Part shown: positions 48,957 to 61,660 of the stretch, piece after piece
Layout of the letters: every line of letters begins with the position of its first letter
Numbering within the stretch: position 1 is the first letter of the stretch
Assembly (NCBI GenBank): GCA_021464415.1
Contig: CM038471.1
Span: 13,630,073 to 13,694,072 of the forward strand
Source: Lonicera japonica
Taxonomy: Eukaryota > Streptophyta > Magnoliopsida > Dipsacales > Caprifoliaceae
Direction of reading: 5' to 3'
Length of the DNA: 64,000 bases
Notes under the pieces: model-generated
What the model saw: only the letters and a program-made list of their open reading frames with translations
Told to the model about the DNA's origin: nothing
Databases searched by the model: none
Position numbers and translations under genes: made by a program

Positions 48957-51900
48957 AAGCATGGAAATGGTATAAGCGATATGACATGACTCAACATGCT
49001 GAGGCAATATTTAGAAGCAGGTTGGACACAAACACATTTGCGACATGTCTATTCCTATGGACATGACATTTTAGAAGCATGTTGGACACACGTGATATGG
49101 GCACACTCTGTGTGTGTAGAGCACTTATTATTTCTTCACAAAAAAGGTATAATGACATATGGTCTAGTGATAAATATGTATGTTCTTTTATCCTGGGAAA
49201 CAGACGCCATTAGCAAGCCTCAAAGTACCCCAGTGAGGCCAAGACTCGGTGTCCAAATTTCCTTACCATCTTTTTTATGTGGGACTTAACATATTCCCAT
49301 TCCATTCTTTCCATTCTATTTTCTATCTCAAGTAGTTCACTTTGGGTGACAATTTCTCATTCACCCCATAACTGTTTTTAGCAAACAAATACACGATTTC
49401 AATTTACTCACGGAGGAGAACATGAATCTATAATAACCTTTTACATCCAAGTGTAAGGTCCTACTCAAAATTACCCTCAGAATGGCTCGAAAAATTATTT
49501 TCATACCCATTTTTTCCAACACGTACCAAAACCCATGTATGTGTTCATCATGGGTTTATCTGAACATGTACCCAAGGGCACTACAGGTTAAGGATCCATA
49601 CTCTGAAAGAACAAGGTCATATTAAGCATCATTCCTTCTTCATTCTGTTTATGATGTCCCTAACACTTGCATTACTAACATTTTCAATTTTTCATAGTAT
49701 ATTGATAAAAATTTAGAAGAATTAACATTATCCATTTTCAATTTACCAAAATAAGCTAATGAATTAAATACTTAGAAAAAAAAGGAAAAACCATTCCGAC
49801 ACATGTATGAATCCAGCGACATGCGCCGGTGCTTCATTTTACGGTCTGTCCGAATCTCTTTTAGAACCTGATACTAACTCTAGGTATTTGCATATTCTAC
49901 AGTGTGGGAATCAGTTCTGAGCACGAGTCATGAGCGGAACAGCATCAGTGCATTTTTTGCTGCTTCTGCTCCCGAGAAGCTTCTTTTCATTATTTTTATT
50001 ACGATTGATGGAAAAATTGGATGTGGTTCCCGTTTCTTCATCCATTTCCGCCTACTGGAATTGTAGTTTGTTTCCCTTTTTCCACTTAATTTTTTTTTTC
50101 TTTTCCAGAATTAGTTGCTTGATATTCTTTGTGGTCACAGGTTTGTTGTGAGCTTGCATTTTTGTTTCGGTTTTTTCTTTTTTTTCTTTCTTTTTCGGGA
50201 TGTCATCATTTTAACCATTGATTTCGACAAAGGTAGCAATTAGGGGTTTGCAGATGCCGAGTTTTTTAGGTTGAATTATAGTGCAAGGATGGAAGTGTGT
50301 ACAGCAGAGTGTAAAAACCACTCTTTTCGTTTGCGAATAAAGGGTGATTTTATTTATTCATTTTTAAAGCCGAATTGTCCCGCTCTTGCTGTTTGAAACC
50401 CTGGCAGCTAGTAGAAAGTCTCATCTTTCTGTAATTTTATTTGTACCTTTTATTGACATCATTACTAATATTCATTCATTGGGTCTCTCTCAGCAAGAGG
50501 TGCTAACTATATTTTTTGTGGTAGTATGTTGTTAATATGTTGAAGATTTGTTATCTTTCTCGTTCTTATATGCATTTTATTTTGGCTGTACCTATTGTCG
50601 AAGCAATTATGACTTTGCCAAAGCGTAGTGCACCACATTGCACACATCCTTAGAGAGCTTATATTTGCATCCAAATTGTTTTTAGAAAAATGGAAATATA
50701 ACGCGAAGTTTGTGTATGAGATATTTTTTGATGTTTTGAAAACAAATTTGATTGGTTTATGTGGAAAGTGTTCATTTCTTTTAAATCGGATAGAAGAAAA
50801 TGCTTTGAACTCTGGTTAAATTACTGTATCTTGTTCTTAGCTGAACTGAATAAAAGTAAATATGAACGTTGCGAATTGATTGAATGTGCCACACTTGATC
50901 GTGTGTTCTCGCTAGTTTTTCTCGTGTCTTTAAGGTTTGTATACAATGCATTTGTGCAGTAGGCTAAGTAGCATGACCTGTGCGATGCACGGGCAAGGTA
51001 AAAAATATATATAAATATATATATATATATACACTAAATTGATTTGAAAAGGTTGCACACATTTTTTTTTTTTTTGCATGCAAACCGTTAAGTCAATGAA
51101 AAATGGGACTTGATCTTGCTAAAATTTCCTTATGTCTAACACAACTAAACAAATCCTTCCATCCGTACATTTACCGCGCATTCATTACTCGTTTTTCTCC
51201 TCCTCCAAACCAACAGAGCAAAAACCCATAGTTTCTATCTTCATCTACAACCATCCCCAATTAAACCTATAATCCCCTAGTTACTTCACAGTTTCTCCTT
51301 CACTAATCCATTAACCACTGTGTTTCACCCAATTTACACGATCATTGAATGATAGGAGAGTCTTCGTCGTTGAGATTGAGGAATTTGTAAGGAGAGGAGT
51401 GAGATCGCGGTGCAAAAGAGGGGAGAGAAAATTTGATTCCTACCACAGACTATAGGATGCCATTCTGTTTTTATGCTACACTTGAATATATAATCAAGGG
51501 ATTCTGTGTTTGGGTAGTTGCTTGCCAAGTATTTGATTGAAGTACTTAACCAATTAACCAATTTTATTGGTTGATTCTATTGATATCTATGTAGCATGCT
51601 GCTTCTCCATGAGTGGTACTGTATAGACTAGTTTGTAGCGGAGGTAGTGTGAATTGCTGCTATTAAGCTAAATGTTTGTGTTGATTTTCACTTGCATGTA
51701 GTGTGAAAGTTTGGCTCATTGAAGAGCTGTGTATCGGTATAGAGCAAATGGAGATCTACCGATACGCTAGGTCAAATCAAGATAGTTAGTAAACCTAATA
51801 TTAAGAACTTTATGAATTTTCCTTTTGAAAAAAAGGTTTGAAGTATCCGGAAAATATCACAAATCATGCGGAGGGGGTTTTAATTAATTTAATTAATTAA

Positions 51901-52349
51901 TTACACTTGATGGGTTTTGAACCCTTCCTACTTTTTGAAAAGTGGGTAGCGATACCATCTTTTTGAAGAGTTACGTTTAGTAGCAAAGTTAGAATTGGGA
52001 CCGAGGGTTCGAAGTTAGTTCAATAATATATATATATATATATATATTTCTAGCAGGTAAAACGAGGTGAATTTTTTTTAGAAGATCGGACTTTGGATTG
52101 AGTAGAAGACTTGATTTGTACATTATTCAACTCGCATTTAGAGAGGATTGGACTTCGGGTTGAAAACAAGATTGTTCAACAACTTCATTCCTCTTTATCA
52201 AAAATTTATCTATTACCACCGTTTTAAAATTGAGTACAAAAATCAATTTCAGTTCATTAAGTTAGGTCTAAATGAAATTAAGGCCAAATTTATCAAAACT
52301 AGGGATAACTAAAATTAGCGCTAAATTTATCAAAATTGGACTAAGCCTC
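48840..52349. other. Villin 3' flank and intergenic DNA
   Basis: A perfect CT microsatellite (48919-48954) lies about 80 bases after the villin stop codon and may be in the 3' UTR. Further on are AT microsatellites (near 51005-51030 and 52027-52046). No frame here resembles a known protein. Confidence 0.55.
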
Positions 52350-52352
52350 TTA

Positions 52353-52908
52353 GGCCTCGTTTGATTCAGGTATTAAGGTCAGTGGGATTAATAATACCGG
52401 TATTAATAGTACTGGATTATTAATCCGGGTATTAATTTAATACCAATACCCTGTTTGATTCATGCAGTATTAATACTGAGATATCTCATGCTGATGTTAA
52501 TATCATGTTTGGTTCTGTAACTTGTGTACGAGATTATATTTTGGACTAAAAAAAAATTTAAAACAAAAACTTTTGAAAAAAAAAATTATAATTTTTTTTA
52601 AATATAATTTATTTTAAAAATTTTAAAATAAATTAAAATAATAATAATATAGTAGTAGTAGTAGTAGTGTCATTTTTGAAAATATTATACTAGTAATGGC
52701 ATTTTTGAAAATATATGGTTCATTTTTTTTAATCTTGGATAAACAATACCACCTCCCCCCTGGTATTAAATTATACCACAAAGAGTGGTATTACGTTAGT
52801 ACCGGTATTATTAATCCCAGCACATTTGTGCGAATCAAACAAGGTTTTATGAAAAAAGTGGTATTAATAATCACATCCCACTTTTTAATACCCGAATCAA
52901 ACGAGACC
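52353..52908. mobile_element. Tourist-like MITE, 556 bp
   Basis: GGCCTCGTTTGATTCAGGTA at the left pairs with TACCCGAATCAAACGAGACC at the end, and TTA flanks both sides. The interior is AT-rich with repeated GGTATTAATA-type phrases and a TAGTAG run. Non-coding. The TTA duplication and TIR fit PIF/Harbinger-Tourist. Confidence 0.85.
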
Positions 52909-53627
52909 TTAAGGTATTAAATCAAAGATAACAACCAACAAGAAGCAAAATATAATACCAAATATCAAACAAATAACAATATAAAGTATCAAAGAAGACC
53001 CCATTTACTTTAAAAATATACATATACCTTCAAAAGTTTATATAATTCATATATAGATATTTTTTTTTCAAAAAAAGACTTTAAGACCTACGCTACTGGT
53101 TACGTTTAAATTTATGAAAAAAGAAAAACCAAGGGCCTGTTTGGTGCCCGTTTTTGGTCTAATTTTTTTATAAAAATTTGAGTTGCGTGATCTGAAAAAG
53201 GTTTTTAAAAATTTGTTGTTTGGTATGACTGCTTTTGCAAAAGGCATGTTGTTCTCCTGTTTATATTTTCAGTTGGGAGAGGTCACATCATGTGGTTGCT
53301 TTTTGACTAATTTGAATAAGTTAGAAAAGGTTTACACAGTGGCATCAATGAAGGCAGCAAAATCCATGATACAATTTGGAGTGATGCTAGCCAAACCGGG
53401 GGCCTTCTATTATTTTTGGGCTTGCGATTTTTCCGATTTTCAAATTTGGGAAATAAGAGGAGGTGTTTAATTTAATTACATTTTTTATATTTCGTGTTTA
53501 TAAGAAGGTTCAGTTACTATTTTAATTAGTTTTTTGTTCCACATCATAAAAACTTGCAGAACATATCAAAAATTTAAACAAAAATAAAATTATATATAAA
53601 ATACGGCGATGAAAAGTTGTACATATT

Positions 53628-53909
53628 TTAGTCATCACTAGAATTAAGTATGACCATAGCAATAATAATTACAATTATTACAGTCAAGATAAGATTGCAT
53701 CCGACAACATGCACATAGGGCCCAACTTTGACGGTTTCAAACTTCAATTGGACCATTGTATTCGTCCATCCATATGAATGAATGTTTATGGGTCCTCCAC
53801 GGTGGACAACGATAAAAGTAACGACCGTAGTTTCGATCAGTGTGCACTTGATATACCCGCATTTCACCGGCTCCACATGCACACCTGCGGTCCCCTGCAT
53901 GTCATCCAT
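53628..53909 (-). CDS. Hypothetical 93-residue ORF with a C-terminal hydrophobic segment
   Basis: The frame runs from MDDMQGTAGV to a stop and ends with a very hydrophobic stretch, LILTVIIVIIIAMVIL, near residues 72-88. It lies within the Harbinger element, after the transposase on the same strand. I recognise no family. It may be chance, or a captured host fragment. There is no codon evidence either way. Confidence 0.25.
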   Translation of the reverse strand: MDDMQGTAGVHVEPVKCGYIKCTLIETTVVTFIVVHRGGPINIHSYGWTNTMVQLKFETVKVGPYVHVVGCNLILTVIIVIIIAMVILNSSDD

Positions 53910-54048
53910 GGTGTCTGAAAAATAACAAAATATAAAAATAATTACATCCTAAATTGCTATTAAGATGAACATAAATTATACATAAAAAAAATAGGAAATG
54001 TAGATAGGATTTAGCGAAGAAGTATAACTTATTTTACGTTTAGAAAAT

Positions 54049-55425
54049 CTAGGTTGCGGTGTAATCATTCCACATTGCAATAGCAATTGCATCTCTATAT
54101 TCGGACATTATATCGAGTTGAGTCTGCGACATATTCCAAAACTTCCGAAATTTTCGGGCTCTTTACTGCAGGCGTAAAACTCTCAGCAGTATATTCACTA
54201 AATATTTGGTCGTCAGAACTATGCATTCGAATGAAGTTATGCACATCACAACAAGCAGTCACCATCATAGTTTGCCTAGTCTGTTTATAATTCGTCATAA
54301 GCTTTAATATTGGAAACCTTACTTTCAAAACTCCAAACGTCCTTTCAATAACATTTCTTAAAGAAGAATGTCTTCTATTAAATAACTCCTTCGGACCTGT
54401 TGGCCCATTATTACTGCCCCAAAATTCTTGCAAGTGATATCTTTGTCCCCAGATATGGTGCCAAAAAGCCGGGCATATTTGAATAGCCGCAATCCACCAA
54501 GTAATATTTATCTAATACAAAAAAAATAATTGTCTTCAGGTATACTATGGTATCATATTGTACATTATTACTGACATTAATTAGTTTACGGAATCTTGGT
54601 AAAATACCTTGAGGTGGTATCGGAAATAGTCCCGTTTGTAGTGCATGTAGCAAAACACGGGAATCATTAGCACTTTCTTCCCAACCAGAATACACGAATG
54701 TAAACATCATGTCAAATGAACATGAAGCCATGGCATTTTGTGCAATATTTTCCTTACATGAATGACACGCGTTGTGACGTTCTCTAGGTGCCCATGCATC
54801 AACTAGCATCCCTGTCAATTGCGCCAATAGCATTTTACAAATATATTTTGTTGTTTACTAAAACGTGTTATGGGTTGCGTGCTATAATAAATAAGCAATA
54901 GGTGTAAAAATTATTTACCTTAAACCAAGGAATAAAAATGTGGATTAGAGGCGATTTTCGAGGACCGTATCATTTCCATCTGGGAGTCGCATCAACGTAG
55001 GGGCCAAATTCATCAATGCTTTCATAATTATTTTGAAGTGAGTATTAATCGTTTCAGTCGAATGTGGAAATCTATCCGCCGCACCTCGATGTGTATTTCT
55101 ATGTCCCAATATATATAAAAATATCCCTACCGACTCTTCTAGTGACACATATCTATTTTTTTTTCTCGTCAATGTATCCATTCTTCCTAAGAAACCCACA
55201 CAAGGCTCTAAACGTCGGTGGGTACATTCGGAATAAGGTGTAACATAACACAGGAGGACCTTCTAAAATCGAATGCATATATGATGCTCTAGGTACGGCG
55301 GGTATTTGATAAGGCAGCTTTTCTTTTTGTTGGAGTATGTTTGCAAACAGAATTGATAATTGTTCCAAATCGTCGTCAGATGAACTAGAACTACTATGAT
55401 AATTTGATAGAGCGGAAGTAGACAT
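54049..55425 (-). pseudogene. Harbinger transposase (HARBI1-like, DDE_Tnp_4), frameshifted
   Basis: The protein would cut and rejoin the element using a DDE active site. It starts MSTSALSNYHSSSSSSDDDL. Conserved pieces in order: RYVSLEESVGIFLYILGH, LVDAWAPRERHNACHSC, FTFVYSGWEESANDSRVLL (second acidic residue), YYLVDCGYSNMPGFLAPY, NVIERTFGVLKVRFPIL (Glu) and a C-terminal DAIAIAMWNDY. At least four frame breaks are visible: a nine-base T run (+ strand) near 55160, one near 54945, one near 54805 after the AIDG-type motif, and one near 54110. A short intron may lie at about 54845-54918. All catalytic positions are still recognisable across frames, so decay is young. Confidence 0.85.
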
Positions 55426-56479
55426 TGTCTCTAAAAAATTGTAAAAAAATGCATCTCAAATAATTTTAAAAAAATGGTACCGTAATAAAAAAGAAAAAGC
55501 ATATTAATAACAAACTTACCCAAAGTCGTGATGTGTATGCACAAATGCGAAATAGTCCACTTCAAACGTCTACTGAACTGCCCCAACAAAATACAGATAA
55601 TTATAAATAAAACACAACCTGTTATATGGCACGAAATTTGTTGTATAAAGAATTGTTAATAAATTATTTAGTTGATAGTATATATTACGAGTACTATTGT
55701 GTACCCTTTGAAGACATAAAAAAATTGTAGTATATATATAGAGCTGCCATATTTAATTACAATTTATTTTACCGAATGCACGAATGTAGGCAGCATTTAA
55801 TTTACAAATAAAATTGTAATAAAAGTGGACCCTCATAAAAACATTGGCTACATAATAGAAAAAGTTATGTCCCTACTACTTTAAAGATCACAGTGGACGA
55901 AACATGTACTAACAAATTCATTAAACAAATTTTTTTTTTGGAAGTTCCTTTAATTTAAAGTTTTATTAGAACAATTTATTAAAAAATTCAAAATTCTACT
56001 GAACTTTTCACAGAAATATACTGCCCGGCTAATCATCAATATTATTATGTAATTAACAATCGTTCAGTTAAGTAAATTAATACATGAGGACAGCAAAACA
56101 TCAAATTAGTTTTTTATACTTCAAAAGTGGATTAAATTTGTATACCTTACGCTGCTTATTAATAAGCTCAACTGGTCGGGGGATTCTTGCTCCCTGAATC
56201 CTGCATTATAGCCAAGGCATCCACTACATCAAAGTAATTATGCTTTTCCCAAAAAAGGAGTAAATTTGATTCACGCAGGAGAGGACTTGTACATGGAATA
56301 TATTAATATATGATTTAGAAGAAAGATGCATATCAGTGCTGATAGTGATAAAAGCATAAGAAAAGTGCACATATAGTAAATAGAAAGTAATACATATTAA
56401 TATATTAGGTATTATTAAGTTATATTTGATATTATAAGAAAAGTGCACATATAGTAAACTTAGAAAGTAGGTGTGCTCT

Positions 56480-57325
56480 TTAGTAGAGGTCGCCTTCGCC
56501 TTGTAGTGGGCTATCTTCGCACGCGATGACTCCGACATTGTTTCCATAAGCGCGTCTAAGGAGGTCCTGCTTCGTTTTGACGACCGACTCTTGCCACCGC
56601 TTCCGTGACCGTAGGCAGCGCCGGCCATTGCAAACATGGTAGGACCACCTCCCGCATCCAATGGACCACCTCCAACATACATTTTCTCGTTAGAGTAAAG
56701 TGGCCCTTGGCTCGAAGCTCGACCGAACACACCCGTAGCCGTTTTATTTTTAAAAATTTTGAATAGTTTTTCATAACCAAGTAAACCTTTTTTCTTGAAA
56801 ACACTCGCGCTTAGGTTTGCCTACAAAAGAATAATAATATTAATGTAGTAGTATGTGCAGCACACAACCTTAAACCAAAAGTATGAAAATACTATTATTC
56901 TGTTTTTCTCACAAGTAATAATTGAAGCCAAGCACATGCATTAGGAAAGTAACAATAATATAAAAAAGCAGCAGTCTATCTTGAATTGGGTTGTTACCTT
57001 TAGGTATGTCGACCACACATTCTCGTCGACATTTATGGTGTTCGTCTCTGAGCTCCAGCCAAAACCCATGGTATTAATTAGTTTATGGAAAGCATTGGTT
57101 TTGGCTTTCATTCTAGCAAATTTTGCTCGAATTTGGGCTGCGTCGAAGTACCGTCCGGTTTGCTCTTTGAATTTCTGTGAGATTTCATTAACTTGTTTTC
57201 CTACTTAAAGTATTATTTATCCCCATTCAACCCGTGTCGAACTCTTCCTCGATGAATTGTATGAAAGCTTCCTCGTGAGACGAGTGCCAATTACAAGACA
57301 ACTCGCTGACAATGGGGCTACTCAT
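56480..57325 (-). pseudogene. Harbinger ORF1: Myb/SANT-like DNA-binding protein
   Basis: The partner protein of Harbinger transposases binds the element ends and helps bring in the transposase. The first exon (57325-56998) starts MSSPIVSELSCNWHSSHEEA and carries the SANT-like helix block FKEQTGRYFDAAQIRAKFAR and MGFGWSSETNTINVDENVW, but with a frame break near 57225. It joins by a GT-AG intron to 56820, reading ANLSASVFKKKGLLGYEKLF, followed by a Gly-rich and then Ser/Arg-rich tail (SGGKSRSSKRSRTSLDALM). The end near 56480 is uncertain. This split matches plant PIF ORF1 genes. Confidence 0.78.
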
Positions 57326-59008
57326 CTATAGTTCCTCCATCATGAAGTTTATGTATAATTTGTAGGATATGTAAGAAGATGTGAGAAACAACTAATAATA
57401 ATGCAGTGGGTAAAGTACTGTAGGATTTTTTAAACCACACACACTTCTGACAAAGTGGACTACATTTTGTCATAGCAGTAGTAGTATTAATCCCCAACAA
57501 ACACAGGCAGTCACCACGGGGTTGAGGAACACCAAAATAGGATTTCATGAATTACAGAACAAGTGGTGGTCAGAAAGAAATGCCATTGCAAACATGAAAC
57601 TTGTTGTTCTATCATTTAATTACCTATCACGGTAGTCAAAATTCTTGAAAAGAAAGCAAGAACTAAATAAAGAATCATTAAATACAGTGCGAGCTGCAGG
57701 CAGAGAAGTACCCAATTGACAGTAAAAGAAATCCCTAAAGAGTTTTACAAGCCAATAGTGTGATAAGGGTAACACTACTGATTTAATATAGGAAATAAGG
57801 AAAATATAAGGGGGGCAAAATTGATCAATATGCAGAACAAACTGGGGACTCAGTATGACCATTATCAACATTAGAAGAGTTCAGACAGATTTCTAAATAA
57901 CTGCGCTAGTGTACATAGTATAAATGTTATATATTTGATTTTTATTTACCTCATATTACAATGAACACGAATTAAAGAAGGGTACTTAACAATAACTGAA
58001 AGTAAATCTATATTCGGACACAAAACAGTTTTTCATATTTATGGGTCCTCGTTTATAAGTGCTTTACAAACTTGTTGTGCTGTAGAACCACAATGTACAA
58101 ATTAGATTTCAAAAATTTTTGTCCATTTTATCAAACACCTTATCTGCATAAGAAAACTTCAACTATCAACATGGACATAAGGCATGTTTTCTTGTCTTTT
58201 ATGTGCAACAAAGAAATGGAAAGTGAATTCACTGAAAGAAGAAAGCTAGTCTCTTATGTGCAACAAAAACTTTCACATGCAGGCGACAGAGGAGAACAAA
58301 CCTTTGATTTCTTCGCCGGAGAGAAGTTGTCTGCGGATATAGTTTCATCAGTACTCTCAAATGTGTGTGAAGGGGTTTGTTTCTGAAGAAGCTTTCTTTT
58401 ACCTCTTGTAAGCACCATTTACTCTATGTTTTCTTACTTCAAGCTAAGAACTTATTGAGATTTATGCCCTTTAGGTGGGAGTCAAATTGATTTAACGATC
58501 GATTGATTGAGAAGCCACCCCTGACTCCACGGATGCTATTGTCGGCCCCGTTGGTAGCGTAAGCTTTGGTTTTTTCGTACTGATACCATGTGCCTTGCAG
58601 AAATGTTTGGTTCTGAAGGGGAGAGAGGCATCAACTTTATAGCAATTTAAGCAATCTGGCCGTAAAATACGGAGTAGGTACTGGTGTAGATGTCGATAGT
58701 AGTCTGTAAGGAGCTGTGGGAAGCGATGGCTCGAAGTGGTAAGAGAGAAACTATATCGAAGGATGTATGTGGTTGGGGAGATGGAAGCATTGAAGGGAAG
58801 AAGATATTCTCAAAGGAAAAAGGAGTCTACTGTCTACGGAGGAGGTGAGCAAAAAAAAGGCTGACAAACTATAATAACTTTATTAAAGTTTTACTATTCA
58901 CAGTTTACATTTTTTGAAAAAGCACATCGAAAATTGGTAAAACAAACAGCAAAAAAAAATTCCACACTAGAAATGGCTATTCAGAAAATGCCACCAAACA
59001 GGCGCCAA

Positions 59009-60673
59009 GTCTTCTTTTTCTCTCTGCCATTTGTGCCTCTAAAATTTTCTTGTCCTGCCTTCTCTTTTCATGAACAAGGTGGAGGCCGGTACCTCAATTC
59101 TTCTCACAACCTAGTAAACAATAAATAGCCCTAGATCTAAATGTCTTCAGACCAATTTTTAGATCTGTTGAGTTTCTATCTCTCATGCTATGAAAGTTTT
59201 TGTCTTCCTTCCTCTTATGCTACATGGGCGTTTTCTCAAGCAGCATAAAATAGTGTAGACGAGTAGATTTGTGTTTTTGCGTGGAGATCTAACTCAAGAT
59301 TATGAAGATATGTATTTATTTGTTAGGTTATTTATATTTTGTTTTCTCTATTTGTATTTTGCCATTCATTATTAGTGCTTTTGGAGGGGCTTTTTTTGGT
59401 CAATTTTGTATTTTTCGGAACATGTCTTATAAGTACTTATCTTTGATATCTCCCTATTTTTCTAAAATTTTACACAGTATTGTATGACCCTTGATATGAT
59501 ATATATCTTAACGATCTCTCTAACCCTTTGTTATCGTCGTCATTATCTAGTCTTATTGATGCTAATATTGCATTTTTATTTTAATTAAGTTAAAAACATA
59601 TTATACATGCTACAAATTTTTTTTCTAAATACCGTGAAAAATTGTTCAAAATATAAGTTTATTATGTAATTCATAGTAGATTTTATGAATTTAGAGATTA
59701 TTGTGTGGCTTCATAGCCTCTTTCTTTTTTTCTTTATTTATTAACTTTGAAAGGAAGATATATACATCACTTTATTTGGAAACTATATATATGGTGCTTT
59801 CATAGCCGCCTTTTTCGAATTTTGATTCATGAATTAAGAAATAAAAAGTGTGATATATAATTTCAACATTATATCTTATAGATATTTATAGAGACTGCAT
59901 TTCTAGTATGGATTAGGTCTTTTAGCGACAATTTTTTATCGTTGAAATATTGTAGAGATATTTTTAGCGATGAAAAATAGTCACAAAAAGTAGAGATATT
60001 CTAAATATTGTAACAAATACTCTAAATTAATACCATAATAAATGCCTTCAAATATATTTAGTAGTAGTAGTTGTCTAATAAAGGGATAATTGGAGTTTGC
60101 ACCACTTGTTTTGGACCTACTTTCACTTCGTACTCCGTATTTATTCTTTTAAGGTTCCATTATGCCGTTTGTGGGATTCTATTATAAGTGGTTATGTTGT
60201 ATTTTTTATTTATTTATTAAAATGCCCTCATGACTAAATTTTAATTCCACTCTGTTTTTTTTATTAGTACTTTGAGTTTGCACCCTATTTTTAAAGAAAA
60301 TGTGATTTTTTACTATGCATGAAAACATAATTCATAAATAAGGATTCTGCGCTAACAAGAATAAAAAATAGGTCTTTATTAATATATATATATATATATT
60401 TACTAGATTTTTCCCAAAAAAAATTTCTTGGAAGGAGTTTTACCCGTTTCCTATAAAAGAACAACATGTGAGAATTTATTTGCCTCAAGTAGGATTCTAT
60501 CGTAAGTAACTATAATATTGTCTAGAAGAATGATGGGAGAATTACCAAATTCAGGAAATTATTGGGTTCATCCCATTTGATACAAAATAATAACGAATTG
60601 GCTACGGGTTTACTTTTAATGATTTTGGGTGAGCCGTTAATAAAACTAGAATGAGGCAATGGGTTAAAAAGAT
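59009..60673. other. AT-rich intergenic DNA, no gene recognised
   Basis: Contains AT runs (60382-60398) and scattered TTTAGCGACAATTTTT / AGCGATGAAAAATAGTC phrases near 59930-59990 in opposite orientation, which may be the end of an unclassified DNA element. No coding signal. Confidence 0.45.
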
Positions 60674-61660
60674 TCCCTCCATAATTAAATTCAAAGGAAA
60701 GATAGTTTACTTTTTTTTCATTTCAAAATAAAGACACTTCTTTTTTCTTTATCTAAATAGTAGCCATACTGCAAAGCAAATATCAATTTGCTAGAGCAAA
60801 GTACCAATAGGTGAAATTGTGCAATGCACTTTCATTGTAGCTCATTGCTTTCGCAATAATGCCACCCTATCTAAATACAGCTTCGTCCGCTTTTTTTTTT
60901 TTTGGTAGTTTCCTTAAAAAAAATTAATCAACATTGGCTGCTACTACCATCCCCCACAGCGAAGGCTCCGGCAACCACCATCGGAACTCCTAAGAACTCA
61001 CTAGAGCTCAGGCGAACAACTACCGTAGACCTCAACCACTACCAAAGTGCCAAGACCTTACCAAAACTTCGGCACATGTACCACAAATCTATTTTTGCAC
61101 TAAATCCGCAAACAACTAATGATATGGATTTTAGTGCAAATATATTTTTATACTAAATCCGCAAATATATAATAATACATATTTTAGTGCAAATCTATAA
61201 TTGCACTAAATCACAAGCAACTATGATATATATTATAGTTCAAATCTGTTTTTTGAACTAAATCTGCAAGCAACTAATGTTATGTATTTTAGTGCAAATA
61301 TATTTTTGCACTAAATATGTAGATAAATTCATATACAAATTTTTGTGCAAATCTATTTTTGCACTAAATCCGCAAGCAATTAAAAAAATATAAATTTGGG
61401 TTTAAATTTATTTTTACACTAAATTTGCAAGCAATTAAATATGTAGGTGTATAGAAATTCTCGTTGGAACTCTGGGGACTTGGTTAGAACTCCAACAAAT
61501 GGTCATTGGAGCTCCGGTAAGCAAGCCAAAGCTCTAATGGGTGGTGGTGGCGGAGGTGGAACCACCAATTGTAAGAAATAAAAGATTGTCGCAAGAGGTG
61601 TCTTCTTGTATTATATAAAGATTAAAACTTGTCCTATGATCAAACAAATTGTGGAGGAAG
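60674..61660. mobile_element. TIR repeat family copy C, expanded by a minisatellite
   Basis: The left end CCCTCCATAATTAAATTCA and the right end ACAAATTGTGGAGGAAG form imperfect inverted repeats. It shares TTTCATTTCAAAATAAAGAC and the GC-rich GAGCTC-containing centre with copies A and B. The extra length comes from the array at 61083-61440. Confidence 0.6.
61083..61440. repeat. Minisatellite of hairpin units (TTAGTGCAAAT ... TTTGCACTAAAT)
   Basis: About six units of roughly 60 bp. Each contains a dyad, TTTTAGTGCAAAT followed by ATTTTTGCACTAAAT, then a CCGCAAGCAACTAA-like spacer. Units have diverged by substitutions and small indels. Confidence 0.8.

Larger units (their letters stand above)
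53133..59005 (-). mobile_element. PIF/Harbinger DNA transposon, about 5.9 kb
   Basis: The left end GGGCCTGTTTGGTG pairs with the right end CACCAAACAGGCGC (13 of 14 positions), and CAA flanks both ends (53130-53132 and 59006-59008). The element contains the two genes usual for this superfamily, both on the minus strand: a Myb/SANT-like ORF (57325-56480) and a DDE transposase (55425-54049). The transposase is frameshifted, so this copy is no longer autonomous. The 57.3-59.0 kb part holds no gene I recognise. The CAA duplication is not the usual TTA/TAA. Confidence 0.8.

Noticed and set aside
50965..51000. CCTGTGCGATGCACGGGC hairpin, and a similar GTGC...GCAC near 120-150, as possible Helitron 3' ends.
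   Set aside because: At 50.97 kb no CTRR end lies at the right distance. Near 112 a CTAG does follow on the minus strand but the stem is weak, and no partner 5' end was found for either.
58072..58386. A 104-codon frame on the + strand in the right part of the Harbinger element.
   Set aside because: No known motif, opposite strand to both element genes, and ordinary AT-rich composition; not supported as a gene.
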